Positions 8,047 to 16,355 of a DNA stretch of 64,000 nucleotides are shown here, in pieces. Origin of the DNA: Sphaerimonospora thailandensis. GTDB lineage: Bacteria; Actinomycetota; Actinomycetes; Streptosporangiales; Streptosporangiaceae. A program made the translations under genes and the position numbers. The stretch spans positions 1-64,000 of the forward strand of contig NZ_BOOG01000034.1 in NCBI RefSeq assembly GCF_016863115.1. The letters run 5' to 3'. How positions within the stretch are numbered: position 1 is the stretch's first letter; the number at the start of each line of letters is the position of its first letter. A model generated the notes under the pieces. That model was given only the letters and a program-made list of their open reading frames with translations. It did not search any database and was not told the DNA's origin.

Positions 8047-9321
8047 TCAGCTGCCCTCGGCGACCTTCTGGATCTCGCCCAGCACCTTGGCGGGGTCACC
8101 GCTGATGGCGCTGCCGATCGTCTGCTTGATCGCGGTGTTCACCTCGGACCACTTGGGGTCGGTGAACGGGTAGAACGTGGCGTTCGGCAGGGCGTCGAGG
8201 AACGGCTTGAGCTTCTCGTCGGAGGAGAGCTTCTCGATGCCCGACTTCGTCACCGGCAGCAGCTTGTAGGTGTCGCTGATCTTCTGCACGGCGGACGAGG
8301 CGTAGAAGAAGTCGAAGAACTTCCTGATCTGCTCCTGGTGGCCGTTCTTGTTGAAGGCCATGATCCAGTCTTCCACGCCGAGCGTGGTGTCCATCGGGCC
8401 GGTCTTGCCGGGGATGGCGGCGACGCCGTAGTTGGTGAGGCCGGCGCTCTCGAAGATCGGAATCGACATGGGGCCGCCGTTGACCATGCCGACCTTGCCT
8501 GCCCCGAAGTCCTCCCAGACCGTCTTGCGGTCCTTGGTGCCGGGGTTCGGCGTGGTCAGGCCCGCGTCGTGCAGCCCCTTCATGAAGGTGAACGTCTCGA
8601 CGTTCTGCGGCGAGTTGATCGCCCACTTGCCCGAGTCGTCCTTGTAGCCGCCGCCGTTGCCCATGAACCACAGGAACGACTCGCCCTGCGCCTCCTCCTG
8701 GCCGAGCGGCAGGCCGAACGGCTGGGAGACCCCCGCCTTCTTGAGCTTCTCCGCGTCGGCCTTCAGCTCGTCCCAGGTCTTGGGCGGCTCGGCGATCCCG
8801 GCCTTCTCGAACAGGTCCTTGTTGTAGAACAGCGCCCGGGCCGAGGAGACGAACGGGATGCCGTACGCCGCACCGTCCACCTTGCCGAACTCGGCGAACT
8901 TCTCCAGCAGGTCGGACTGGGTGTTCGGGGAGAGCACCTCGTCGACCTTGTAGAGCAGCCCGTCCTTGACGAAGCCGGAGTAGTCGCCCGTCTGCAGGAT
9001 GTCCGGCACCTGGCCGTTCTGCACCATCGTGGCGACCTGCTTGTCGATGTCGTTCCAGTTGATGACCTGGACGTCGACCTTGATGTCGGGGTTGGCGGCC
9101 TGGAACTCGTCCACCACGCCCTTCCAGAACTTGTCACCGCTGTTGTCCGCGGTCGGGCCGTCGCCGTAGTCGGCGGCGACCATCTTCAGCGTGACCGGGC
9201 CGCCGGCGGCCTTGTCGCCGCCGGAGTTGCCGTCGCTGCTGTCGTTTCCTGATCCGCAGGCGGACAGGGCCAGCACGGCCGCCAGGCCGATCGTGGCCGC
9301 GCCCGCGATCCTCTTGCTCAT
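8047..9321 (-). CDS. Sugar-binding lipoprotein of the ABC importer
   Basis: An extracellular solute-binding protein (family 1), about 424 residues, that delivers a sugar to the two permeases. It has a lipoprotein signal peptide with lipobox LSAC followed by GSGNDSSDG. Family features include VQVINWNDIDKQVATMVQ near the first lobe and a WEDFGAGKVGMVNGG segment. GAGGTGG precedes the ATG at a good distance. Three near-identical palindromes upstream match the DasR consensus, so the ligand may be N-acetylglucosamine, chito-oligosaccharides or another amino sugar. A ligand cannot be read from the sequence. Confidence 0.93.
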   Translation of the reverse strand: MSKRIAGAATIGLAAVLALSACGSGNDSSDGNSGGDKAAGGPVTLKMVAADYGDGPTADNSGDKFWKGVVDEFQAANPDIKVDVQVINWNDIDKQVATMVQNGQVPDILQTGDYSGFVKDGLLYKVDEVLSPNTQSDLLEKFAEFGKVDGAAYGIPFVSSARALFYNKDLFEKAGIAEPPKTWDELKADAEKLKKAGVSQPFGLPLGQEEAQGESFLWFMGNGGGYKDDSGKWAINSPQNVETFTFMKGLHDAGLTTPNPGTKDRKTVWEDFGAGKVGMVNGGPMSIPIFESAGLTNYGVAAIPGKTGPMDTTLGVEDWIMAFNKNGHQEQIRKFFDFFYASSAVQKISDTYKLLPVTKSGIEKLSSDEKLKPFLDALPNATFYPFTDPKWSEVNTAIKQTIGSAISGDPAKVLGEIQKVAEGS

Positions 9322-9342
9322 CTGATAACCACCTCGAAGCTG

Positions 9343-9358
9343 ACTGGTCTGTACCGGT
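9343..9358. promoter_or_regulatory. DasR-like operator 1
   Basis: ACTGGTCTGTACCGGT closely matches the published DasR responsive element ACTGGTCTAGACCACT. It lies 22 bp upstream of the binding-protein ATG, overlapping the likely leader or ribosome site. Confidence 0.7.
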
Positions 9359-9426
9359 CGGATGACAGGTGGCGGACAAACCTTTGATCCGCACTCTCGA
9401 GAGCCAGAGTAAACAGCAGACAAAGG

Positions 9427-9442
9427 GCTGGTCTATACCGGG
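9427..9442. promoter_or_regulatory. DasR-like operator 2
   Basis: GCTGGTCTATACCGGG carries the near-palindromic core GGTCTATACC, about 106 bp upstream of the binding-protein start. Same core as operators 1 and 3. Confidence 0.7.
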
Positions 9443-9482
9443 AAATATCGGATTCACAACGACGGAGTGACGTTCTCGGATC

Positions 9483-9498
9483 GCCGGTCTATACCAGC
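9483..9498. promoter_or_regulatory. DasR-like operator 3
   Basis: GCCGGTCTATACCAGC shares the GGTCTATACC core, 56 bp beyond operator 2. The 333-bp gap between the importer and the DeoR gene holds these three sites; a purine-rich GGAGAGAGGAGG lies at 9515-9526 and no gene is seen. Confidence 0.7.
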
Positions 9499-9654
9499 GA
9501 GAACCAGTCCTCTCTGGAGAGAGGAGGCGCGGATCAGAGGATCTGCGCGACGACGCGCAGAAGTACCATGTTTCGCGCATATTCAAACGTCACAGTTGCA
9601 TGAATGAACAGTCCCCCCTCCTCAAGATCACGGGTGGTGGGTGGACGGGGATGG

Positions 9655-10440
9655 TCAGGCCTCGATGACGTCGACGCCCGCCCGGGTGAACGCCTTGACG
9701 ATCTCGGGGGTCGCGTCGCGGTCGGTGACCAGGGTGTCGATGGCGTCGCACGAGCAGATCCGGGCGAACGCCCGCGTGCCCAGCTTGGAGGAATCGGTCA
9801 CGACGATGACGTGCCGTGCCTGGGCCGCCATCAGCCGGTTGATGCCGGCCTCGCCCTCGTGGTGGGCGAACGCCCCGCGTTCCGGGTCGAGGGCGTCCAC
9901 GCCGAGGATCGCGTAGTCGAGCGTGATCCCCTGCAGCACGCCGTCGGCCAGCGAGCCGATCAGCTCGTAGGAGGCCGGCAGCGCGACCCCTCCGGTGACC
10001 ACCAGCTTGACGTGTCTGCGTACGACGAGCTCGTTCGCGATGTTCAGCGCGTTCGTCACCACGGTGAGGCCGGGCTCCCCGCTGGGCGGGCCGGGGTCGG
10101 CGCGGCTCGCGAGGCTCCTGGCGACCTCGGTGGTGGTCGTCCCGCCGTTCAGTCCGACGATCGAGCCCGGTGGGACCAGGGCGGCGGCCGCCGCCGCGAT
10201 GCGGTGCTTCTCCGGGGCGTGCCGGGCCGCCTTGTACTGCAGCGGCAGGTCATAGGAGATCGCGTTGACCACCGCGCCGCCGCGTGTGCGCGTCAGCATC
10301 TGCTGTCGGCTCAGATGATCAAGGTCACGCCTGATGGTGGCGGCGGACACGCCCAGCTCGGCCGCGACGGCCTCGACCTCCACCTTGCCGTCTCTCGCGA
10401 GGATCGCGAGCAGCGCGTTCCACCGTTCGTGGCTCGTCAT
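9655..10440 (-). CDS. DeoR-family transcriptional regulator (AgaR-like)
   Basis: A sugar-phosphate-responsive repressor of 261 residues. The N-terminal winged helix has VEAVAAELGVSAATIRRDLDHL, the classic DeoR recognition pattern, followed by RGGAVV. The C-terminal sensor domain has NGGTTTTEVARSL, which binds the phosphate of a sugar phosphate, and VTDSSKLG. GAGAGGGAACG precedes the ATG. It is divergent from the SIS-kinase-aldolase operon, whose promoter carries an inverted repeat, and most likely controls that operon in response to a hexosamine or ketose phosphate. Confidence 0.92.
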   Translation of the reverse strand: MTSHERWNALLAILARDGKVEVEAVAAELGVSAATIRRDLDHLSRQQMLTRTRGGAVVNAISYDLPLQYKAARHAPEKHRIAAAAAALVPPGSIVGLNGGTTTTEVARSLASRADPGPPSGEPGLTVVTNALNIANELVVRRHVKLVVTGGVALPASYELIGSLADGVLQGITLDYAILGVDALDPERGAFAHHEGEAGINRLMAAQARHVIVVTDSSKLGTRAFARICSCDAIDTLVTDRDATPEIVKAFTRAGVDVIEA

Positions 10441-10517
10441 CGGTTCGTTCCCTCTCCCCGGTCGCTGTAAAGCGTAGCCAACACCACGACTTGCACATAT
10501 TTGAGTGCTAGTGGCAT

Positions 10518-10541
10518 CTTATGAGCAGAAATGCGCATAAG
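10518..10541. promoter_or_regulatory. Inverted repeat, probable DeoR operator
   Basis: CTTATGAGC and GCGCATAAG are 9-nt arms matching at 8 of 9 positions, separated by 6 nt. The repeat overlaps the end of the promoter region and the AAGGAGG ribosome site (10539-10545) of the SIS gene, so a bound repressor would block initiation. Confidence 0.6.
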
Positions 10542-10551
10542 GAGGCGTCTG

Positions 10552-11430
10552 TTGACACACGTCCTGGAGGAGATCGCCAGCCAGCCCGACTGCTGGCGCA
10601 GGGCACTCGACCTCGGGGCGGGCAGCCCCGAGGGCCTGCCCCTGCCCGGTGAGCGCGTGGCGGTGATCGGCTGCGGCACCTCGCTCTATATGGCCCAGGC
10701 GTACGCCGCGCTGCGTGAGCGTGCGGGCCAGGGCGAGACCGACGCCTGGGCCGCCTCCGAGCTGCCCGCCCGCCGCTATGACCGGATCGTGGCGATCACC
10801 CGCTCCGGGACCACGACCGAGATCCTCGACGTGCTGGGCGCGGTGGACGGCGGGACGCCCACGGCCGCCATCACGGCGGATTCCGCAACCCCCGTCGCCG
10901 GCCTGGCCGGCACGCTGATCACCCTGGACTTCGCCGACGAGCGTTCGGTGGTGCAGACCCGCTTCGCGACGAGCTCCCTGGCCCTGCTCCGCGCCCACCT
11001 CGGCGAGGCCCCCGCCGACCTGCCCGAGCAGGCCGAGCGTGCGCTGGCGGCCGACCTGCCGGAGAGAGCCGTCTCCCGCCGCCAGTTCACCTTCCTCGGC
11101 AGCGGCTGGAGCAACGGCGTCGCCGCCGAGGCCGCGCTCAAGCTACGCGAGGCCGCGCTGGCCTGGTCGGAGTCCTACCCCGCCATGGAGTATCGCCACG
11201 GGCCGATCAGCATCGCCGACGAGGGCAGCCTGGTCTGGTTCTTCGGCGGGGCGGACGGGCTGCTCGACCAGGTGGTCCGTACCGGAGCCGCGACCACCGT
11301 GGCCGCCCTCGACCCGCTCGCCGACCTGGTACGGGCCCAGCGCCTCGCCGTGGAGCTGGCCCGCTCGCGCGGTCTCGACCCCGACAGCCCGCGCAACCTC
11401 ACCCGTTCCGTGATCCTCGATCAGCCGTGA
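10552..11430 (+). CDS. SIS-domain sugar isomerase/deaminase, AgaS/GlmS-like
   Basis: Two tandem sugar-isomerase domains bind a phosphosugar; relatives deaminate galactosamine-6-P or isomerise glucosamine-6-P. Domain 1 has GCGTSLYMAQAYAALRE and the phosphate-binding TRSGTTTEILDVL. Domain 2 has the GlmS-like GSGWSNGVAAEAALKLRE and YPAMEYRHGPIS. The start is TTG at 10552: AAGGAGG lies six bases upstream, while the earlier ATG at 10531 sits inside the operator. About 292 residues. With the next two genes it forms an aga-like pathway (deaminase/isomerase, tagatose-6-P kinase, tagatose bisphosphate aldolase). Confidence 0.85.
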   Translation: MTHVLEEIASQPDCWRRALDLGAGSPEGLPLPGERVAVIGCGTSLYMAQAYAALRERAGQGETDAWAASELPARRYDRIVAITRSGTTTEILDVLGAVDGGTPTAAITADSATPVAGLAGTLITLDFADERSVVQTRFATSSLALLRAHLGEAPADLPEQAERALAADLPERAVSRRQFTFLGSGWSNGVAAEAALKLREAALAWSESYPAMEYRHGPISIADEGSLVWFFGGADGLLDQVVRTGAATTVAALDPLADLVRAQRLAVELARSRGLDPDSPRNLTRSVILDQP

Positions 11431-12374
11431 TCCTCACGGTCACCCTCAACGCCGCGCTGGACGTGACCTACGAGGTGGCGGAGCTGGTGCCGGGCGGCAC
11501 GCACCGCGCGAGCGCCGTACACGAGCGGGCCGGCGGGAAGGGCGTGAACGTCGCCCGCGTGCTCACCGCGCTCGGCCGTGACCGGGTCCTGGCCACCGGC
11601 CTCGCCGGCGGCCCGGCCGGAGCCGAGATCACCCGGGAGCTCGCCGCGGCCGGCATCCCGGCCCGGTTCGCCCCGATCGCGGGCGACTCCCGGCGGACCG
11701 TCACGATCGTCGCGTCCGGCGACGCCACGGTGTTCAACGAGCCCGGACCGGTCGTCACGGACGGGGAGTGGCACGGGTTCCGCGAGCGCTTCCGCGCGCT
11801 GTGCGGTGAGGCAGAGGTGGCCGTGCTGTCGGGCAGCCTGCCGCCCGGCGTGCCCCGGGACGCGTACGCCCAGCTCACGACCGACGCCCGCGCGCGCGGC
11901 GTCCGCGTTTTGCTCGACGCGGACGGCGAGGCGCTGCGGCTCGGGCTGGCCGCCCGGCCCGACGTCGCCAAGCCGAACGCGGCCGAGCTGGCCCGTGTCG
12001 CCGGCCCCGGCCCGGTGGCCGAGGCCGCGCGGTCGCTCCTCGCGAACGGGCCCGGCGCCGTGGTGGTCTCGCGCGGAGCCGACGGCCTGCTGGCCGTCAC
12101 CTCCGCGGGGACCTGGTCGGTACGGCCGCCCCGGCCGCTGTCGGGCAATCCCACCGGCGCCGGGGACGCCGTGGCCGCCGCGCTGGCCCGGGCCCTGCGC
12201 GGCACCGCTCCGCTCGACCGTGCCGCCCCGGTCGATTGGCCGGCCGTGCTCGCCGACGCCGCGGCCCTGTCGGCCGCCGCCGTGCTCGCCCCCGTCGCCG
12301 GGGACGTCGACCTCGCCGCCTACCGCACGTTCCTCCAGGAGATCTCATGCCACTCGCCACGACAGCCTCGATAG
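11427..12374 (+). CDS. 1-phosphofructokinase / tagatose-6-phosphate kinase (PfkB)
   Basis: A PfkB kinase of the LacC/FruK group that adds the second phosphate to a ketohexose phosphate. It begins VTLNAALDVTYEV, a hallmark of this subgroup, with GGKGVNVARVL as the substrate loop, VLSGSLPPGV in the middle and NPTGAGDAVAAAL as the catalytic/anion-hole motif near the C-terminus. 315 residues. The GTG start overlaps the SIS stop (GTGA), so translation is coupled. Tagatose-6-P is favoured over fructose-1-P because of the AgaS-like and aldolase neighbours. Confidence 0.88.
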   Translation: MILTVTLNAALDVTYEVAELVPGGTHRASAVHERAGGKGVNVARVLTALGRDRVLATGLAGGPAGAEITRELAAAGIPARFAPIAGDSRRTVTIVASGDATVFNEPGPVVTDGEWHGFRERFRALCGEAEVAVLSGSLPPGVPRDAYAQLTTDARARGVRVLLDADGEALRLGLAARPDVAKPNAAELARVAGPGPVAEAARSLLANGPGAVVVSRGADGLLAVTSAGTWSVRPPRPLSGNPTGAGDAVAAALARALRGTAPLDRAAPVDWPAVLADAAALSAAAVLAPVAGDVDLAAYRTFLQEISCHSPRQPR

Positions 12375-13192
12375 TCGCCGCCGCCCCCGCCGGGGTGTGC
12401 GCCTTCAACATCATCACCCTGGAGCACGCCGAGGCCGTCGCGCTGGCCGCCGAGCGGACCGGCACCCCGGTGATCCTGCAGGTCAGCGAGAACGCCGTAC
12501 GGTTCCACCTCGGCAGACTGCGGCCGATCGCCGATGCCGCACGCGCCGTCGCCGCCGCGGCCTCGGTGCCCGTCGCGCTCCATCTCGACCACGTCACCGA
12601 CGACGGGCTGCTGCATGAGGCGGCCGACGCCGGGTTCAGCTCGGTCATGTACGACGCGTCGCGGGAGCCGTACGAGATGAACGTGGCCCGGACCCGGGCC
12701 GCGGCGGACTGGGCGCACGGATGCGGGCTGTGGCTGGAGGCCGAGCTCGGCGAGGTCGGCGGCAAGGACGGCGCGCACGCGCCGGGGGTACGGACCGACC
12801 CGGGCGAGGCGGCCGCCTTCGTCGCCGCGACCGGGGTCGACGCCCTCGCGGTCGCCGTGGGCAGCTCCCACGCCATGACCACCCGGGAGGCGAGGCTGGA
12901 CCACGACCTGATCGCGGCGCTGCGCGAGGCGCTCGCGGTGCCGCTGGTGCTGCACGGCTCCTCCGGCGTACCCGACGACGAGCTGCGCCGCGCCGTCGCG
13001 GCGGGCATGAAGAAGATCAATATCGGTACCGCGCTGAACATCGCGTTCACCGCGGCGATCGAGGGGTCCGCTTACAGGGGCGCGGATCCCCGCCCCCGCC
13101 TCACCGCCGCCCGGGACCGCATGGCCGAAGCGGCCGCCCACCTCCTCGCCACCGTCTCCGGCGTCGCCCACGAGTGTCGTACTGCTTCATGA
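12347..13192 (+). CDS. Class II ketose-bisphosphate aldolase (tagatose/fructose)
   Basis: A zinc-dependent aldolase, 281 residues, that splits tagatose- or fructose-1,6-bisphosphate into two triose phosphates. Motifs: HLDHVTDD (catalytic Asp and a zinc His), VAVGSSHAM (zinc His) and LVLHGSSGV (zinc His and phosphate loop), then MKKINIGTALN. The ATG is preceded by GGAG six bases upstream and overlaps the kinase gene by 28 nt. It ends the operon. GatY/KbaY-type tagatose aldolases look the same at this level, so sugar specificity is inferred from context only. Confidence 0.9.
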   Translation: MPLATTASIVAAAPAGVCAFNIITLEHAEAVALAAERTGTPVILQVSENAVRFHLGRLRPIADAARAVAAAASVPVALHLDHVTDDGLLHEAADAGFSSVMYDASREPYEMNVARTRAAADWAHGCGLWLEAELGEVGGKDGAHAPGVRTDPGEAAAFVAATGVDALAVAVGSSHAMTTREARLDHDLIAALREALAVPLVLHGSSGVPDDELRRAVAAGMKKINIGTALNIAFTAAIEGSAYRGADPRPRLTAARDRMAEAAAHLLATVSGVAHECRTAS

Positions 13193-13232
13193 GGTGGGTT
13201 CACGTGGGCCGCCCTTGTGCCGGCGACGAGGG

Positions 13233-13874
13233 TCAGCTCATGGATCGGCCGGCCGATTTGAGTCCGGTTTCCATATCGGCTATGAAGTGCTGCCACGAGG
13301 AGACGTCCGTGATGGGGCCGGATGGGTCGATCCGTTCGAGAAGCAGTCGCCGATGCTGTGAGAAGCGTTGATTGAACTTTTCGAGCTTCCGTCCGGACAG
13401 GCCAGACGCGAGGGCCAGCTTCTCCTTCAGGACGGTCTTGGGATCAGGGACAGACTCGACCTTATTCGGCGAGGGGAGATTGAGCCGCATCTTGCCGTTC
13501 GGGTTCCCCGCGATGGTTCTCAGCTCTGCCTCGTCCATCAACAACCAGGCCTCGGTCATGCGCACAGGCACGATGGCCGCGTGGGCTGTTCCGGGAGCGT
13601 GTGTCTGGATCGCGGTCGCGATCTCTGTCAGGCGCACCTGCCGGCCATCGCGATCGGCGTCACGATGAACGGCGATGAGTTCGTACTCGCCATCGATATC
13701 GAGGACCGCGCGAAGCTTGTCGCTCACCGCACGACCAGGAGGTTTGGGAAGGCGGCTGAGGTCGGGATCGGTGACTGCGATGTCGATGCCGAGCCTTGCG
13801 GCGATGACTTCGATCTGCGGGATGATCCCGCTGTCGCTTGTTCCCTCCCCCAAGAAGAGCACGCGAACCGTCAC
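13233..13874 (-). CDS. TOPRIM-like protein (DUF4276/RloB type), partner of the ATPase
   Basis: A 213-residue protein with the two acidic motifs of TOPRIM-fold nucleases: VLFLGEGTSD near residues 5-14 (Glu10) and IAVHRDADRDG with Asp72-x-Asp74. The rest is basic and helical, ending SSWQHFIADMETGL. The GTG start at 13874 overlaps the stop of the ATPase gene (GTGA), so the two are translated together. Pairs of an SMC-like ATPase with a TOPRIM or DUF4276 protein occur in phage-defence loci of the OLD/PARIS/RloAB kind; here the role is inferred. Longer readings to 13973 lie inside the ATPase gene and were rejected. Confidence 0.75.
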   Translation of the reverse strand: MTVRVLFLGEGTSDSGIIPQIEVIAARLGIDIAVTDPDLSRLPKPPGRAVSDKLRAVLDIDGEYELIAVHRDADRDGRQVRLTEIATAIQTHAPGTAHAAIVPVRMTEAWLLMDEAELRTIAGNPNGKMRLNLPSPNKVESVPDPKTVLKEKLALASGLSGRKLEKFNQRFSQHRRLLLERIDPSGPITDVSSWQHFIADMETGLKSAGRSMS

Positions 13875-15280
13875 GCGATCTCCAAACGCAGATTGGCGCC
13901 GGGAGGCGTCGTCAGGTAGGGAAGGATGTCCGCCTTGGTCACGGGCACGGTTTCGCCCAGACGTCCACGCCATGAACCCGCCAGGGGACGAAGCCGCAGG
14001 GCGTGCGCCATGCGGCTGTCCGGCATCTGTTTGATCGTGGAGTCGGCGAACAGCAGATCGTCGGGCCGGACCAACTGGACGATCGCCGGAGAATGCGTGT
14101 TGATGATGACCTGGCGGAATGGGTTGTCCTCACCCGGCTCCTCCATGGGATCTACCGCGAGATCCTCGACGAGGCTCACCATGGCTTCCAGATTGCCCGG
14201 GTGAATGCCGTTTTCCGGTTCCTCCATGCAAATGAGGCCGGTCACGGAGGGGTCTTCCAGAAGTACGCACAGGGCGAGGAAGCGCAGCGTGCCCTCGGAC
14301 AGACTTCGGGCCGGCAGGGTGAGGCCGCTCGCTTCCCGAAGCTGGACGGACAGCAACTCTCGGACATCGTCCTGATCTACCCGGAGACTGCGTACCTTGA
14401 GCCCGTCGAGATCGGCAAGACGATTGGCCACCCTGGAGTACACGCGCTCGGGGTCTGAATCAGGGTCACGATGGGCGATGCGGTAGAGAGCGCCCGGAAG
14501 ATGGCGCCCGGTGCTGTCCATCGACCTTGGATCGACATAACGGTCAGATGTCCGCAGTGCCGAGGGTTCCAGGGCGAGGCGACGCCATGACTGCATCTCT
14601 CTGCGGGCGGCCAGGATGGTGGGATCGTCGTTGCTGGTCACTGTACTTACAACGGTGGCAGGCGCCCGAGACGCCGCGGCCGGTTTCGGCTGTCCTCTGC
14701 TTCCCCCATCCTGATGAATTCGGATAATCGGCTGACCGTCCTCGATTGAGGTCGAGATGAACGCGGTGCCGCTCCGGCGGCCCTTCAGAACGGTGTTGCG
14801 GAACTTGGCGGTGCTGTGGGGGAACTTGAGTCGCTGGGGAGCCTCTCGGAGGCTGATGTGCCGGAGATTCTCCTCAAGCAGCGTCAAACGACCGATCTTC
14901 TCTATTCCGGCTGGAGGGACATAGCCCAGCGCGAGCTCATATCGCAGAAATGAGATAGTCGGGATGGCGATCCGGCCGAAGTCGTCTTCCGTTTCGAGAG
15001 GAACGACCATTTCGGCGGCGAAGCGGATTCGATGGCTCTTCGATGCATAGCCGTTCCAGAAGAGGTCGCGCGGGTCGCCGAGACGTTCACCGCGAACACC
15101 TCTCACCTCCTGCGCGGCGTCCAGCAGTGACCTGTCCGCCAGCAGGCTGAGGAACTGGATGGCATCGAACACGTTCGACTTGCCGGTGCCGTTCTCCCCG
15201 GCGATGCATGTGAAAGCGCCGAAGTCTGCTCGGAGGCCGATAAGGTTCTTGAAACCGTCAACCTCTAGCCGTGTCAACAT
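13871..15280 (-). CDS. SMC/OLD-like AAA ATPase, possible defence ATPase
   Basis: A 469-residue ABC/SMC-type ATPase. Walker A is GENGTGKS at residues 28-35. The ABC-like signature is SLSEGTLRFLALCVLLEDP, Walker B is LICMEEPENGIHP, and the switch histidine is in INTHSPAIV. A long insertion with a Pro/Ala-rich stretch (residues about 190-260) separates the two halves, where coiled-coil or toprim-like inserts sit in relatives. The ATG follows GGGGGAGGAAG. It forms a two-gene minus-strand operon with the TOPRIM-like gene, sits alone between an amino-sugar operon and a lipoprotein, and uses visibly fewer G/C-rich codons than its neighbours, which suggests acquisition. Confidence 0.85.
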   Translation of the reverse strand: MLTRLEVDGFKNLIGLRADFGAFTCIAGENGTGKSNVFDAIQFLSLLADRSLLDAAQEVRGVRGERLGDPRDLFWNGYASKSHRIRFAAEMVVPLETEDDFGRIAIPTISFLRYELALGYVPPAGIEKIGRLTLLEENLRHISLREAPQRLKFPHSTAKFRNTVLKGRRSGTAFISTSIEDGQPIIRIHQDGGSRGQPKPAAASRAPATVVSTVTSNDDPTILAARREMQSWRRLALEPSALRTSDRYVDPRSMDSTGRHLPGALYRIAHRDPDSDPERVYSRVANRLADLDGLKVRSLRVDQDDVRELLSVQLREASGLTLPARSLSEGTLRFLALCVLLEDPSVTGLICMEEPENGIHPGNLEAMVSLVEDLAVDPMEEPGEDNPFRQVIINTHSPAIVQLVRPDDLLFADSTIKQMPDSRMAHALRLRPLAGSWRGRLGETVPVTKADILPYLTTPPGANLRLEIA

Positions 15281-15376
15281 CGCTTCCTCCCCCGACCAGC
15301 ATCGCATACCCGATCGGCCGCAACGGTCGATCTTCACCCTGTCATGCGGCCCAGATGGCGAGTGCATCGCCGCGTG

Positions 15377-16231
15377 TCATCCGCCGCCGGGGGTGAGGCG
15401 GACGCCGGTCACCGCGAACCGTTCGACCTCGGCGATGTGACCGCCGGTGCTGACGACGAGCGTCACCGTCTGGCCGGGCGTCGCGTGGAACGCGAGGGTG
15501 GCCGACCAGGGCTGGTCGGTGCCGCCCGCCTGCACGGGACCGGATTCGCCGAGCGCATCCTCACTCGCCGGGTGGCGGGCCTGGACGCGGATGCTCTCGT
15601 CCACGCCGGTGATCCGTCCGCCGGCCTGCACCGGTGATGCCACGCTGGCGCCGTACGCGGGGGTGGTGAGGGAGAGCGTGGTGTCGTCGGTGCCCACCAC
15701 CTCCCACGGCGCGTCGGCCTCGTCGCCGAACTTCACCAGGTGGAGCACGGCGGCGGTCATCGCGCGTCCGCCCTCCTCACCGCGGAACCCGACGGCCACG
15801 CGGGCGTGTGTCCCCTTGACGGTGCGGCTGATCACCCGGTCGATGTCCTTGAACCCCAGGTAGCCCTGGGTGAAGCTCAGCGCGGTCTGGTCGGCGTCGA
15901 GATGCCAGGGCTGGTGGCCGCCGGAACGGTAGGAGAGCGTCCAGGACCGCGCCTGCGCATGGTCGGCGAACGGCCACAGCGGCTGGTAGCGGCCCGCCAC
16001 CAGGGAAGCATCGTCATTGGGGGAGGAGCTCGGCCCGGTGGCGCCGCCGGTGCCCGGGCTGTCGGCGGGCGTGGCGGTCGCCGACGCGCCGGGCCCTGTC
16101 TGTCCGGGCACTGTCCGTCCGGGCGGCATCCCCTCCTCGGGGGACTTCTCCGCCGCGCCGCAGGCGGACGCGAGCAGGCAGAGCGCGGCCAGGGCCGTCA
16201 TCGTCCTCCGGTGTCCGTTGCGCAGTGTCAT
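15377..16231 (-). CDS. Lipoprotein with C-terminal Gmad2/Ig-like domain
   Basis: A 284-residue lipoprotein. The signal has three arginines (MTLRNGHRR) and the lipobox ASAC. A Pro/Gly/Ser/Thr-rich spacer to about residue 75 leads to a domain with YQPLWPFADHAQARSW, and then a beta-rich C-terminus with SPVQAGGRITGVDESI, the pattern of Gmad2 immunoglobulin-like domains found in spore-germination and cell-surface lipoproteins. A shorter start at 16201 has a better ribosome site (CGGAGGACG) but loses the positive signal region. Function unknown; outer face of the membrane. Confidence 0.75.
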   Translation of the reverse strand: MTLRNGHRRTMTALAALCLLASACGAAEKSPEEGMPPGRTVPGQTGPGASATATPADSPGTGGATGPSSSPNDDASLVAGRYQPLWPFADHAQARSWTLSYRSGGHQPWHLDADQTALSFTQGYLGFKDIDRVISRTVKGTHARVAVGFRGEEGGRAMTAAVLHLVKFGDEADAPWEVVGTDDTTLSLTTPAYGASVASPVQAGGRITGVDESIRVQARHPASEDALGESGPVQAGGTDQPWSATLAFHATPGQTVTLVVSTGGHIAEVERFAVTGVRLTPGGG

Positions 16232-16355
16232 GAATCGTCAGCCCTCCGCCGATCGCTTCTCATCAGTGCAGCACAGCCGCGACCCTGCCACCCAGCCGAT
16301 CGGAAAATCCGCTCACCCCGATCGACTGAAAAATCTACATCGTAAAGGGGTCGTG

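Noticed and set aside
6204-8099. Single 631-residue protein on the minus strand
   Set aside because: Only the last 287 residues are permease; the rest is an Arg/Gly-rich shadow of the partner permease read in another frame.
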